Origin: Prevotellaceae bacterium UBA3627
Lineage (GTDB): Bacteria; Bacteroidota; Bacteroidia; Bacteroidales; Bacteroidaceae
DNA: 18,444 bases
Assembly (NCBI GenBank): GCA_002373375.1
Contig: DFLE01000037.1
Coordinates: 1 to 18,444 of the forward strand
Direction: 5' to 3'
Every line of letters starts with the position of its first letter. Positions within the stretch are counted from its first letter, which is position 1. A program made the position numbers and the translations under genes. Positions 8,831 through 15,710 of the stretch are shown here, one piece after another. The notes under the pieces are model-generated. The model was not told where the DNA came from and ran no database searches. It saw only the letters and a list, made by a program, of their open reading frames with translations.

Positions 8831-8861
8831 CAAAATTATACAAATAGTTTGAAATAACAAT
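8831..8861 (-). promoter_or_regulatory. gltB promoter (Bacteroidota type)
   Basis: Read on the minus strand, 8838-8831 is taattttg, an exact TAnnTTTG (-7) element. ATTG (8861-8858, three of four bases of TTTG) lies 19 bases upstream, the usual spacing for the primary Bacteroidota sigma factor. The predicted start point is near 8825, giving a leader of about 36 bases before the ATG at 8789. This excludes the TTG at 8843 as the start of gltB. Confidence 0.72.
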
Positions 8862-8906
8862 AATTTTCTAACACTTTTTTAGTTATTTTTCTTCGTCTGT
8901 GACACT

Positions 8907-8936
8907 TTGTAACGAATAAGTGGATTATTCGGACAA
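8907..8936. promoter_or_regulatory. Inverted repeat 1 in gltB/amtB region (possible operator)
   Basis: A perfect core cgaataa (8913-8919) and ttattcg (8925-8931) with the 5-base centre gtgga. Outside it, ttgt (8907-8910) and acaa (8933-8936) extend the symmetry with a small offset. It lies about 45 bases upstream of the gltB -33 element. Regulator unknown. Confidence 0.5.
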
Positions 8937-8982
8937 TCTGTAAACGAAAACATCTCTTTCATTGCATTTTGTTTACAGATTG
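8934..8982. promoter_or_regulatory. Inverted repeat 2 in gltB/amtB region (possible operator)
   Basis: A perfect 12-base pair of arms: caatctgtaaac (8934-8945) and gtttacagattg (8971-8982), separated by 25 bases, with AAAA and TTTT tracts just inside the arms. The right arm ends about 38 bases before the amtB -33-like element. The spacing suits a dimeric regulator holding two half-sites, or two dimers. Regulator unknown. Confidence 0.6.
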
Positions 8983-9020
8983 ATAGTTTAGTAAAAATTA
9001 TAATTACAAAAAGTTATGTT

Positions 9021-9055
9021 TTTGCGGTATATTTTGACATTTTGTATTAATTTTG
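9021..9055 (+). promoter_or_regulatory. amtB promoter (probable)
   Basis: taattttg at 9048-9055 matches TAnnTTTG exactly. The nearest TTTG upstream is at 9021-9024, giving a 23-base spacer, at the long end of what Bacteroidota promoters allow, so it may be weak or need an activator. The predicted start near 9061 leaves a leader of about 30 bases. The ATG at 9093 is preceded by aaaaggtagat, a poor Shine-Dalgarno site. Confidence 0.55.
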
Positions 9056-9092
9056 CACCAAGATTCAATGATTGTGATAACAAAAGGTAGAT

Positions 9093-10472
9093 ATGATTAA
9101 GAAAAGATGGATAACGCTGATGACGGCAATGACACTGATTGCCATAGCGGGTTTGTTTGTCGGCGAGCCGACATTTGAGTGCGACTGGTCTCAAGTGTCA
9201 GCGGCTGACGTGGCATGGCTTATAACCGCCACCATATTTGTATTAATGATGACTCCCGGATTGTCATTCTTTTATGGAGGCATGGTAGGAGCGAAGAACG
9301 TCATCTCCACGATGCTGCAATCATTCATCGCAATGGGACTGATATCTGTTCTGTGGGTGGTGATTGGTTTCTCCCTATGTTTCGGCGATGATATAGGGGG
9401 CGTGATAGGCTCGCCGCTGACCTTCCCCATGTTCCACGGCGTGGGAGGAGCCGTTTACACCACTCCTGCAGGCAACGTGCTCGGCGGCGCGACCATACCG
9501 CTGGCGCTCTATGCTCTGTTCCAGATGAAGTTCGCCATCATCACACCGTCGCTCATAACAGGCTCCTTCGCAGAGCGCGTGAGGTTCTCAGCCTACCTGT
9601 TCTTCATGATGTTCTTCTTCTTTGTGATATACTGTCCGTTGGCACACATGACATGGCATCCCGAGGGACTGTTCATGCGCTGGGGTGTCGTTGACTTTGC
9701 CGGTGGCATAGTGGTTCACGCCTCCTCAGGTGTGGCTGCCCTGGCAGGAGCCATCTTCCTCGGCAGACGCAGCACAGCGAAGAGCGAGCCAGCCAACATC
9801 CCCTTCGTATTGCTCGGTGCGGCGATGCTCTGGTTAGGATGGTTCGGATTCAACGCCGGTTCATCACTACACGCAGACGGACAGGCGGTAAAGGCTTTCC
9901 TTAACACCAATACGGCATCGGCCACCGCCATGATGACATGGATATTCTTTGACTGTCTGCGCGGCCGCAAACCGTCAGCCATGGGAGCCGCCGTGGGCTG
10001 CGTGGTAGGCCTGGTGGCCATCACCCCGTCAGCGGGATACGTCACTGCGGGACAGAGTATCTTCATTGCATTCATCATAACCTTAATATGCAACATAGCC
10101 GTTTACTGGCGTTCCCACACAAGAATCGATGACGCTCTGGATGTATTCCCGACCCACGGCACGGGCGGTATATTCGGCACCGTGCTCACAGGCATATTCA
10201 TACAAGAGGGACTGATAGCCGGCACATGGGATGGTTTCGTGATCTTCTTGTATCACCTGCTCGCCATCGTGATAGTCTTTGTCTATACATTTATAATGAG
10301 CTGGATAGGCTATTGGCTTATAGACCAGCTGCTACCCATGCGCGTATCGGCATACAGCGAGAAGGTAGGACTTGACTTCTCCCAGCATGACGAGCACTAT
10401 GGACTGGCTCACATAGGCGAGCGCGAGATAGCGGAGTATGAGGAACACATAAGGGAAAAAATGAAAGATTGA
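9093..10472 (+). CDS. amtB: Ammonium transporter, Amt family
   Basis: Inner-membrane ammonium channel/transporter of 459 residues. The N-terminal hydrophobic stretch (about residues 7-23) could be a signal peptide as in Escherichia coli AmtB, followed by about 11 membrane segments. Family motifs are intact: MTPGLSFFYGGMV (53-65), DFAGGIVVHASSG with Asp201 and the first pore histidine His209, FNAGSSL (253-259), and DVFPTHGTGG with the second pore histidine His355. The cytoplasmic C-terminal tail (GLDFSQHDEHYGL) keeps the GLDxSxH-like element that in other species contacts a PII protein. No glnK/glnB gene is adjacent; pyrG follows after 22 bases. It diverges from gltB. Low-ammonium induction is expected from family knowledge and from the shared control region, but is not proven here. 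Confidence 0.97.
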   Translation: MIKKRWITLMTAMTLIAIAGLFVGEPTFECDWSQVSAADVAWLITATIFVLMMTPGLSFFYGGMVGAKNVISTMLQSFIAMGLISVLWVVIGFSLCFGDDIGGVIGSPLTFPMFHGVGGAVYTTPAGNVLGGATIPLALYALFQMKFAIITPSLITGSFAERVRFSAYLFFMMFFFFVIYCPLAHMTWHPEGLFMRWGVVDFAGGIVVHASSGVAALAGAIFLGRRSTAKSEPANIPFVLLGAAMLWLGWFGFNAGSSLHADGQAVKAFLNTNTASATAMMTWIFFDCLRGRKPSAMGAAVGCVVGLVAITPSAGYVTAGQSIFIAFIITLICNIAVYWRSHTRIDDALDVFPTHGTGGIFGTVLTGIFIQEGLIAGTWDGFVIFLYHLLAIVIVFVYTFIMSWIGYWLIDQLLPMRVSAYSEKVGLDFSQHDEHYGLAHIGEREIAEYEEHIREKMKD

Positions 10473-10494
10473 GAATATATACATAAATAAAATA

Positions 10495-12108
10495 ATGACA
10501 GACACCAAGTACATATTCATAACTGGAGGCGTAGCCTCATCACTCGGCAAGGGCATCATCTCCGCATCACTCGGCAAACTGCTGCAGGCAAGGGGCTACA
10601 ACATCACCATACAGAAGTTTGACCCATACATCAACATAGACCCCGGCACGCTCAACCCCTACGAGCACGGCGAATGCTACGTAACCGCCGACGGCATGGA
10701 AACCGACCTCGACTTGGGACACTACGAACGCTTCACGGGTATTGAGACCACACGCAACAACAGTGTCACCACTGGACGCATATACCAGAGTGTCATCAAC
10801 CGCGAACGGCGCGGCGACTACCTCGGAAAGACTATACAGGTGGTACCCCACATCACCGATGAGATTAAACGAAGGATAATGCATGATGACACACGCGAAC
10901 CTGACTTCGTTATCACAGAGATTGGCGGTACCATCGGCGACATCGAGAGCCAGCCTTTCCTTGAGGCAATAAGACAACTGCGATGGGAACTGGGACCTGA
11001 GAGGGCTCTTAACGTACACCTCACATACGTGCCATACCTCGCCGCCGCCGGCGAGCTGAAGACGAAGCCCACGCAGACAAGCGTGAAGCAACTGCAGGGA
11101 CTGGGCATACAGCCTGAGGTGCTGGTGCTGCGCACCGAGCATGAGCTGGGCGACGAGCTGCGCAAGAAGGTGGCGCACTTCTGTAACGTGGACATAAAGG
11201 CCGTGATACAGAGTCAGGATATGCCCAGCATCTACGAGGTACCCGTCAATATGCAGCGGCAGGGACTGGATGCCATCATCCTCACGAAGATGGGACTGCA
11301 GCCCGGGGTAACGCCAGAACTGGGTCCATGGCGCAACTTCCTTGAGCGCAGGAAACACGCAACGGAGGTACTTGACATAGCCCTCGTGGGCAAGTATGAC
11401 CTGCAGGACGCATACAAGAGCATACTTGAGAGTCTGGCGCACGCCGGCACATATAACGACCGCAAGGTGAAGACCCACTTCATTAACAGTGAAGGTCTGA
11501 CAGCCGACAACGTAGAGGAGAAGTTGCGTGGCATGGCAGGAGCTGTGATATGCCCCGGTTTCGGAGCACGCGGCACCGAGGGCAAGATATTGGCGGCGGA
11601 GTATTGCCGCACACATAACGTGCCAGCCTTCGGTATATGTCTCGGTATGCAGATGATGGTGATAGAGTTCGCACGTAACGTGCTGGGCTATGTTGATGCG
11701 AACAGCAGCGAGATGGATGCCGCCACCACACATAACGTCATTGACATAATGGAGGGGCAGAAGAGCATAAAGCAGATGGGCGGCACCATGCGTCTCGGTG
11801 CATACGAGTGCAAGATAGCCGAAGGCAGCAAGACCCTCCAGGCTTACGGCGGCAAGAGCCTGATAAGAGAGCGTCACCGCCACCGCTATGAGTTCAACAA
11901 CGATTACAAGGGCGACTTTGAGGGCCACGGTATGCGCTGCGCCGGCATCAATCCGCAGACGGGGCTTGTGGAGATTGTGGAGCTGCCGTCACACCGCTGG
12001 TACATCGGAACACAGTTCCACCCTGAATATTCGTCAACGGTGCTGCATCCGCATCCGTTGTTTATGTCGTTCATTAAAGCATGTATAGATGGAACAACTG
12101 AAGCATGA
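10495..12108 (+). CDS. pyrG: CTP synthase (glutamine-hydrolysing)
   Basis: Makes CTP from UTP, ATP and glutamine; last step of de novo pyrimidine nucleotide synthesis. The 537-residue protein has the standard two-domain form. The N-terminal synthase domain begins YIFITGGVASSLGKG, with QKFDPYINIDPGTLNP and EIGGTIGDIES. The C-terminal class I glutaminase domain has the nucleophile Cys382 in GICLGMQMM and the triad partners His509 and Glu511 in FHPEY. It follows amtB by 22 bases and overlaps the next gene by 20 bases in another frame, so co-transcription with both is very likely. Its leader is A-rich without a clear Shine-Dalgarno site, normal for this phylum. Nothing unusual is seen in the protein. 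Confidence 0.98.
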   Translation: MTDTKYIFITGGVASSLGKGIISASLGKLLQARGYNITIQKFDPYINIDPGTLNPYEHGECYVTADGMETDLDLGHYERFTGIETTRNNSVTTGRIYQSVINRERRGDYLGKTIQVVPHITDEIKRRIMHDDTREPDFVITEIGGTIGDIESQPFLEAIRQLRWELGPERALNVHLTYVPYLAAAGELKTKPTQTSVKQLQGLGIQPEVLVLRTEHELGDELRKKVAHFCNVDIKAVIQSQDMPSIYEVPVNMQRQGLDAIILTKMGLQPGVTPELGPWRNFLERRKHATEVLDIALVGKYDLQDAYKSILESLAHAGTYNDRKVKTHFINSEGLTADNVEEKLRGMAGAVICPGFGARGTEGKILAAEYCRTHNVPAFGICLGMQMMVIEFARNVLGYVDANSSEMDAATTHNVIDIMEGQKSIKQMGGTMRLGAYECKIAEGSKTLQAYGGKSLIRERHRHRYEFNNDYKGDFEGHGMRCAGINPQTGLVEIVELPSHRWYIGTQFHPEYSSTVLHPHPLFMSFIKACIDGTTEA

Positions 12109-13822
12109 GTGCGGCGTGGCTATGATACGCCTGCTTAAGCCGCTGGAGTATTACCGCGAGAAGTATGGCTCGCGCCGCTACGGCATTGACAAGCTCTACC
12201 TTATGATGGAGAAGCAGCACAACCGCGGCCAGGAGGGTGCCGGCATGGCGTTCGTATGTCTTGACGCTCCGGCCGGCGAGGAGTATATGTTCCGCGAACG
12301 TGCCGAGGGCAAGGATGCCATCACCGAGGTGTTCGGCCGCGTCACTCAGGGCACCGCCGCCGAGGAGGCATCGCTCTTCATGGGACACCTGCGCTACTCC
12401 ACCACGGGCAGGAGCGGACTGCAATATGTCCACCCCTTCCTGCGCCGCAACAACTGGCGGGCGCGCAACCTCGCCCTGTGCGGCAATTTCAACATGACCA
12501 ACATTGATGAGGTGTTCCGCTACCTCACGGCGCAGGGGCAGTCACCGCGCGTTTACGGCGACGCCTACATCACCCTCGAGCTGATGGGCCATCGCCTGGA
12601 CCGCGAGGTGGAACGACTCTATGCCATGGCATGGGAACTGGGACTGGAGGGCGCTGACATAACGCGATACATAGACGAGCACGTTGATATGGCTAACGTA
12701 CTGAAGACCACTATGCCTCGCTTTGACGGCGGCTATGTGATGTGTGGACTGACAGGCTCTGGCGAGATGTTCTGCGTACGCGACCCTTGGGGCATACGTC
12801 CCGCCTTCTACTATACTGACGACGAGGTGGTGGTAGTGGCAAGCGAGCGCCCTGTCATACAGACAACGTTTGACCTTGAGGTGAATGACATAAAGGAGCT
12901 ACAACCGGGACAGTCAATTATAGTCAATAAGAGCGGACGCATAAAACAAAGTCAGATAACAGAGAGTACCGCCTGCACTGCCTGCAGTTTTGAGCGCATA
13001 TACTTCAGCCGCGGCAGCGACAGCGACATCTATCGCGAGCGTAAGCGTCTCGGCGAACAGCTCACCCCGGATATTATCAAGGCCATTGACGGCGACACCG
13101 CCAACACCGTATTCTCATACATTCCAAACACCGCCGAGACCGCCTTCTACGGCATGACCGATGGCATAAGGAAGATTTACCCGCAAGTGCGTACTGAGAA
13201 GGTGGTATGGAAGGACATTAAGCTGCGTACCTTCATAAGTGACAGCGCAGAGCGCAACGACCTCGCCGCCCACGTGTATGACATCACCTACGGCTCACTA
13301 ACGCCTTACAAAGACAACCTGGTGATAATAGACGACTCCATAGTGCGAGGCACGACGCTGAAGGAGAGCATTTTCAAGATTCTTGACCGCCTGCATCCAA
13401 AGAAGATAGTGATGGTATCAAGTTCTCCACAGATACGCTACCCAGACTATTATGGCATAGATATGTCACACCTTGAGGAACTGTGCGCCTTCCGCGCTGC
13501 CATGGCACTGATAAGGGAACGCGGCATGGAGCAGCTCGTCACCGATGTATATAATGCCTGCAAGGAGCAGCCGCAGGTTAACCATGTAAGAAAGATATAC
13601 GCCCCGTTCTCCGTGGAAGAGATAAACCGCAAGATAGTGGAGATGCTACGGCCGGAGAATATGCATACGCCCATCGAACTGGTATTCCAAAGCATCGAGG
13701 GACTGCGTCAGGCATGTCCGCACCATACAGGCGACTGGTACTTCACAGGCAACTACCCCACTCCGGGCGGAATACGCATGGTAAACCAGGCTTTCATCGA
13801 CTATATAGAACACAGTTCCTAA
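12089..13822 (+). CDS. purF: Amidophosphoribosyltransferase-like protein (PurF family)
   Basis: Best described as a PurF-family enzyme: glutamine plus PRPP giving 5-phosphoribosylamine, the first step of purine synthesis. The nucleophile would be Cys8 (HECGVAM) after removal of a short propeptide. KQHNRGQEGAGMA and GHLRYSTTG are glutaminase landmarks, and VIIDDSIVRGTT (412-423) is the PRPP-binding motif of type I phosphoribosyltransferases. Oddities: 577 residues against about 470-505 in well-studied PurF; and the usual NG pair of the glutaminase oxyanion hole appears as NF (Asn133-Phe134 in CGNFNMTN). The ATG at 12089 overlaps the end of pyrG by 20 bases. A divergent paralogue with another acceptor is possible, so the symbol is given for the family, with less than full certainty about the in vivo role. 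Confidence 0.8.
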   Translation: MEQLKHECGVAMIRLLKPLEYYREKYGSRRYGIDKLYLMMEKQHNRGQEGAGMAFVCLDAPAGEEYMFRERAEGKDAITEVFGRVTQGTAAEEASLFMGHLRYSTTGRSGLQYVHPFLRRNNWRARNLALCGNFNMTNIDEVFRYLTAQGQSPRVYGDAYITLELMGHRLDREVERLYAMAWELGLEGADITRYIDEHVDMANVLKTTMPRFDGGYVMCGLTGSGEMFCVRDPWGIRPAFYYTDDEVVVVASERPVIQTTFDLEVNDIKELQPGQSIIVNKSGRIKQSQITESTACTACSFERIYFSRGSDSDIYRERKRLGEQLTPDIIKAIDGDTANTVFSYIPNTAETAFYGMTDGIRKIYPQVRTEKVVWKDIKLRTFISDSAERNDLAAHVYDITYGSLTPYKDNLVIIDDSIVRGTTLKESIFKILDRLHPKKIVMVSSSPQIRYPDYYGIDMSHLEELCAFRAAMALIRERGMEQLVTDVYNACKEQPQVNHVRKIYAPFSVEEINRKIVEMLRPENMHTPIELVFQSIEGLRQACPHHTGDWYFTGNYPTPGGIRMVNQAFIDYIEHSS

Positions 13823-13864
13823 TTAATAATGATATAATTAATAATGCATAATTAATAATTAATA
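13822..13864. repeat. AT-only short repeats after purF-like gene
   Basis: attaataat occurs at 13822, 13837 and 13851, with a partial copy at 13858, in a stretch made almost wholly of A and T. It begins at the last base of the purF-like stop codon. It is partly self-complementary, but has no GC stem and no following T run, so it does not look like a terminator. Confidence 0.7.
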
Positions 13865-13878
13865 CCCCCATACTCAGG

Positions 13879-13912
13879 CTCCCTCCCTCACAGGGAGGGC
13901 TGGGGTGGGTCT
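13879..13912. repeat. 34-base dispersed repeat, copy B
   Basis: Identical over all 34 bases, and in the same orientation, to 2073-2106. This copy lies in the 129-base purF-asnB spacer and touches no coding sequence. It can form a stem (ccctccct/agggaggg, loop cac), but the GC stem is followed by G-rich sequence, not a T run, so it is not a typical intrinsic terminator. Confidence 0.9.
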
Positions 13913-13914
13913 AT

Positions 13915-13942
13915 AACTCACAACTCATAACTCATAACTTGT
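13915..13942. repeat. 7-base tandem repeat before asnB
   Basis: Four adjacent 7-base units: aactcac, aactcat, aactcat and aacttgt, starting at 13915, 13922, 13929 and 13936. The array ends nine bases before the asnB ATG and forms most of its leader. No TAnnTTTG promoter is seen in this spacer. Confidence 0.75.
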
Positions 13943-13951
13943 ATAATCACT

Positions 13952-15646
13952 ATGTGTGGAATAGTAGCAATATTAAATGTTAAGGAGCAGACGCAGCAGC
14001 TGCGTCAGAAGGCTCTGAAGATGAGTCAGAAAATACGTCATCGCGGTCCGGACTGGAGCGGCATCTATTACGGCGGTTCCGCCGTCCTCGCCCACGAGCG
14101 TCTTAGCATCGTTGACCCCGAGTCTGGCGGCCAGCCTCTTTTCAGTTCCGACCGCAAGCAGGTGCTGGTGGTTAACGGAGAGATATACAACCATCAGGAC
14201 ATACGCCGACGCTACGCCGGGCAGTATGACTTCATGACCGGCAGCGACTGCGAGGTGATACTCGCTCTCTACCGCGACAAGGGCATCCACTTCCTTGAGG
14301 AACTTAACGGCATTTTCGCCTTTGTGCTTTACGACGAGGAGAAGGACGCCTTCCTCATAGCACGCGACGCTATAGGTGTCATTCCTCTCTATATAGGACA
14401 TGACAGCGACGGCACCGTATATGTGGCTTCTGAGCTGAAAGCACTCGAAGGACAGTGTGAGTACTATGAGCCTTTCCTCCCCGGACACTATGTATATAGT
14501 AAGGATACTGCACAAGTGAAGGCCGGGGAGAAGCCCTACAGGCTGACAAGGTATTACCAACGCGACTGGTTCAGCTATGACGCAGTGAAGGACAACGACG
14601 CAAGCGTCGCCGCCATACACGATGCACTGGAGGATGCCGTGAAGCGCCAGCTGATGAGTGACGTGCCATACGGTGTACTGCTGTCGGGAGGCCTTGACTC
14701 GTCTGTCATCTCCGCCATAGCATGCAAATACTCCGAGATGCGCGTGGAGGACGACTCTCGCACCAAGGCTTACTGGCCACGCCTGCACTCGTTTGCCGTA
14801 GGACTAAAGGGTGCGCCCGACCTTGCCAAGGCTCGCCTTGTGGCTGACCACATAGGTACCGTGCACCATGAGATAAACTACACCATAGAGGAGGGCCTCG
14901 ATGCCATCCGCGACGTGATATACTACATTGAGACATACGACGTGACCACCGTGCGCGCCTCCACACCTATGTATCTGCTGGCGCGTGTCATCAAGTCGAT
15001 GGGCATCAAAATGGTGCTCTCAGGCGAGGGTGCCGACGAGATATTCGGCGGTTACCTCTACTTCCACAAGGCTCCGTCAGCACAGGCTTTCCACGAGGAG
15101 ACCGTGCGCAAGCTGTCCAAGCTGCACATGTATGACTGTCTGCGTGCCAACAAGAGCCTTTCTGCATGGGGCGTGGAGGGCAGAGTGCCGTTCCTCGACA
15201 AGGAGTTCCTTGACGTGGCGATGCGCACCAACCCCGAGGCAAAGATGTGTCCGGGCAAGACCATGGAGAAGCGCATAGTGCGCGAGGCATTTGCCAGCCT
15301 GCTGCCCGAGGAGGTGGCATGGCGACAGAAGGAGCAGTTCAGCGACGGCGTGGGCTACTCCTGGATTGACACCCTGAAGGAGATTACCGCCGCTGCCGTC
15401 ACCGACGAGCAGATGGCTCATGCGGCAGAGCGCTTCCCCATCAACCCTCCACGCAACAAGGAGGAGTATTACTACCGCTCCATCTTTGCCGAGCACTTCC
15501 CCAGCGAGTCGGCAGCACGCAGCGTACCGTCAGAGGCAAGCGTGGCATGCTCCACCGCTACAGCTCTGGAGTGGGACGAGGCTTTCAAGAATATGAACGA
15601 CCCGAGCGGACGCGCCGTAAAGGGTGTGCACGAGAAAGCATACTAA
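13952..15646 (+). CDS. asnB: Asparagine synthase (glutamine-hydrolysing)
   Basis: Converts aspartate to asparagine with ATP, using glutamine as nitrogen donor. The 564 residues match the AsnB family (about 554 in Escherichia coli). It starts MCGIVAIL, with Cys2 exposed as the class II nucleophile after methionine removal; RHRGPD, LAHERLSIVD and VVNGEIYNH complete the glutaminase landmarks. The C-terminal synthetase domain has the ATP-pyrophosphatase loop SGGLDSSV at 245-252 and LSGEGADEIFGGYLYF, and the family motif GVEGRVPFLDKEF. It lies 129 bases after the purF-like gene on the same strand, separated by repeats and without a clear promoter, so read-through from amtB-pyrG-purF is likely. The next promoter begins six bases after its stop, marking the end of the nitrogen genes. 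Confidence 0.97.
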   Translation: MCGIVAILNVKEQTQQLRQKALKMSQKIRHRGPDWSGIYYGGSAVLAHERLSIVDPESGGQPLFSSDRKQVLVVNGEIYNHQDIRRRYAGQYDFMTGSDCEVILALYRDKGIHFLEELNGIFAFVLYDEEKDAFLIARDAIGVIPLYIGHDSDGTVYVASELKALEGQCEYYEPFLPGHYVYSKDTAQVKAGEKPYRLTRYYQRDWFSYDAVKDNDASVAAIHDALEDAVKRQLMSDVPYGVLLSGGLDSSVISAIACKYSEMRVEDDSRTKAYWPRLHSFAVGLKGAPDLAKARLVADHIGTVHHEINYTIEEGLDAIRDVIYYIETYDVTTVRASTPMYLLARVIKSMGIKMVLSGEGADEIFGGYLYFHKAPSAQAFHEETVRKLSKLHMYDCLRANKSLSAWGVEGRVPFLDKEFLDVAMRTNPEAKMCPGKTMEKRIVREAFASLLPEEVAWRQKEQFSDGVGYSWIDTLKEITAAAVTDEQMAHAAERFPINPPRNKEEYYYRSIFAEHFPSESAARSVPSEASVACSTATALEWDEAFKNMNDPSGRAVKGVHEKAY

Positions 15647-15651
15647 AAAAT

Positions 15652-15682
15652 TTTGCGTTTCTCTCATTTTTTCGTAACTTTG
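15652..15682 (+). promoter_or_regulatory. Promoter of M48 protease gene
   Basis: TTTG at 15652-15655, exactly 19 bases, then taactttg (TAnnTTTG) at 15675-15682: a full match to the Bacteroidota promoter. The predicted start near 15689 gives a leader of about 22 bases before the ATG at 15711. It begins six bases after the asnB stop codon. Confidence 0.85.
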
Positions 15683-15710
15683 CCTTCAATAAGACAAACT
15701 TGACAAAGAA

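Larger units (their letters stand above)
8790..9092. promoter_or_regulatory. Divergent gltB/amtB control region
   Basis: This 303-base, strongly AT-rich gap between the gltB and amtB start codons has no credible reading frame. It holds a leftward promoter for gltB, a rightward promoter-like element for amtB, and two inverted repeats between them. Neither predicted transcript would include the inverted repeats, so they are better explained as DNA sites for a regulator than as RNA structures. Co-control of the GOGAT arm and the ammonium-uptake arm from here is inference from the layout. Confidence 0.75.

Noticed and set aside
9000..9092. Sigma-54 type promoter upstream of amtB
   Set aside because: No GG-N10-GC pair with the TGGCAC/TTGCA context was found; the TAnnTTTG element explains the region better.
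8820..9092. Riboswitch or structured leader in the gltB/amtB gap
   Set aside because: Predicted leaders are only about 30-36 bases, and the inverted repeats fall outside both transcripts.
10567..11928. Long minus-strand frame (453 codons) opposite pyrG
   Set aside because: A shadow of a well-conserved gene: composition is rich in H, L, V and Y as expected from antisense of biased codons, with no motif or promoter.
13879..13912. 34-base repeat as an intrinsic terminator
   Set aside because: It can form a GC stem, but G-rich sequence follows instead of a T run, and copy A occupies the same strand orientation at the end of a gene read the other way.
13973..14788. Minus-strand frame (271 codons) opposite the start of asnB
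   Set aside because: Antisense shadow; the plus-strand gene has all catalytic motifs and the minus frame has none.
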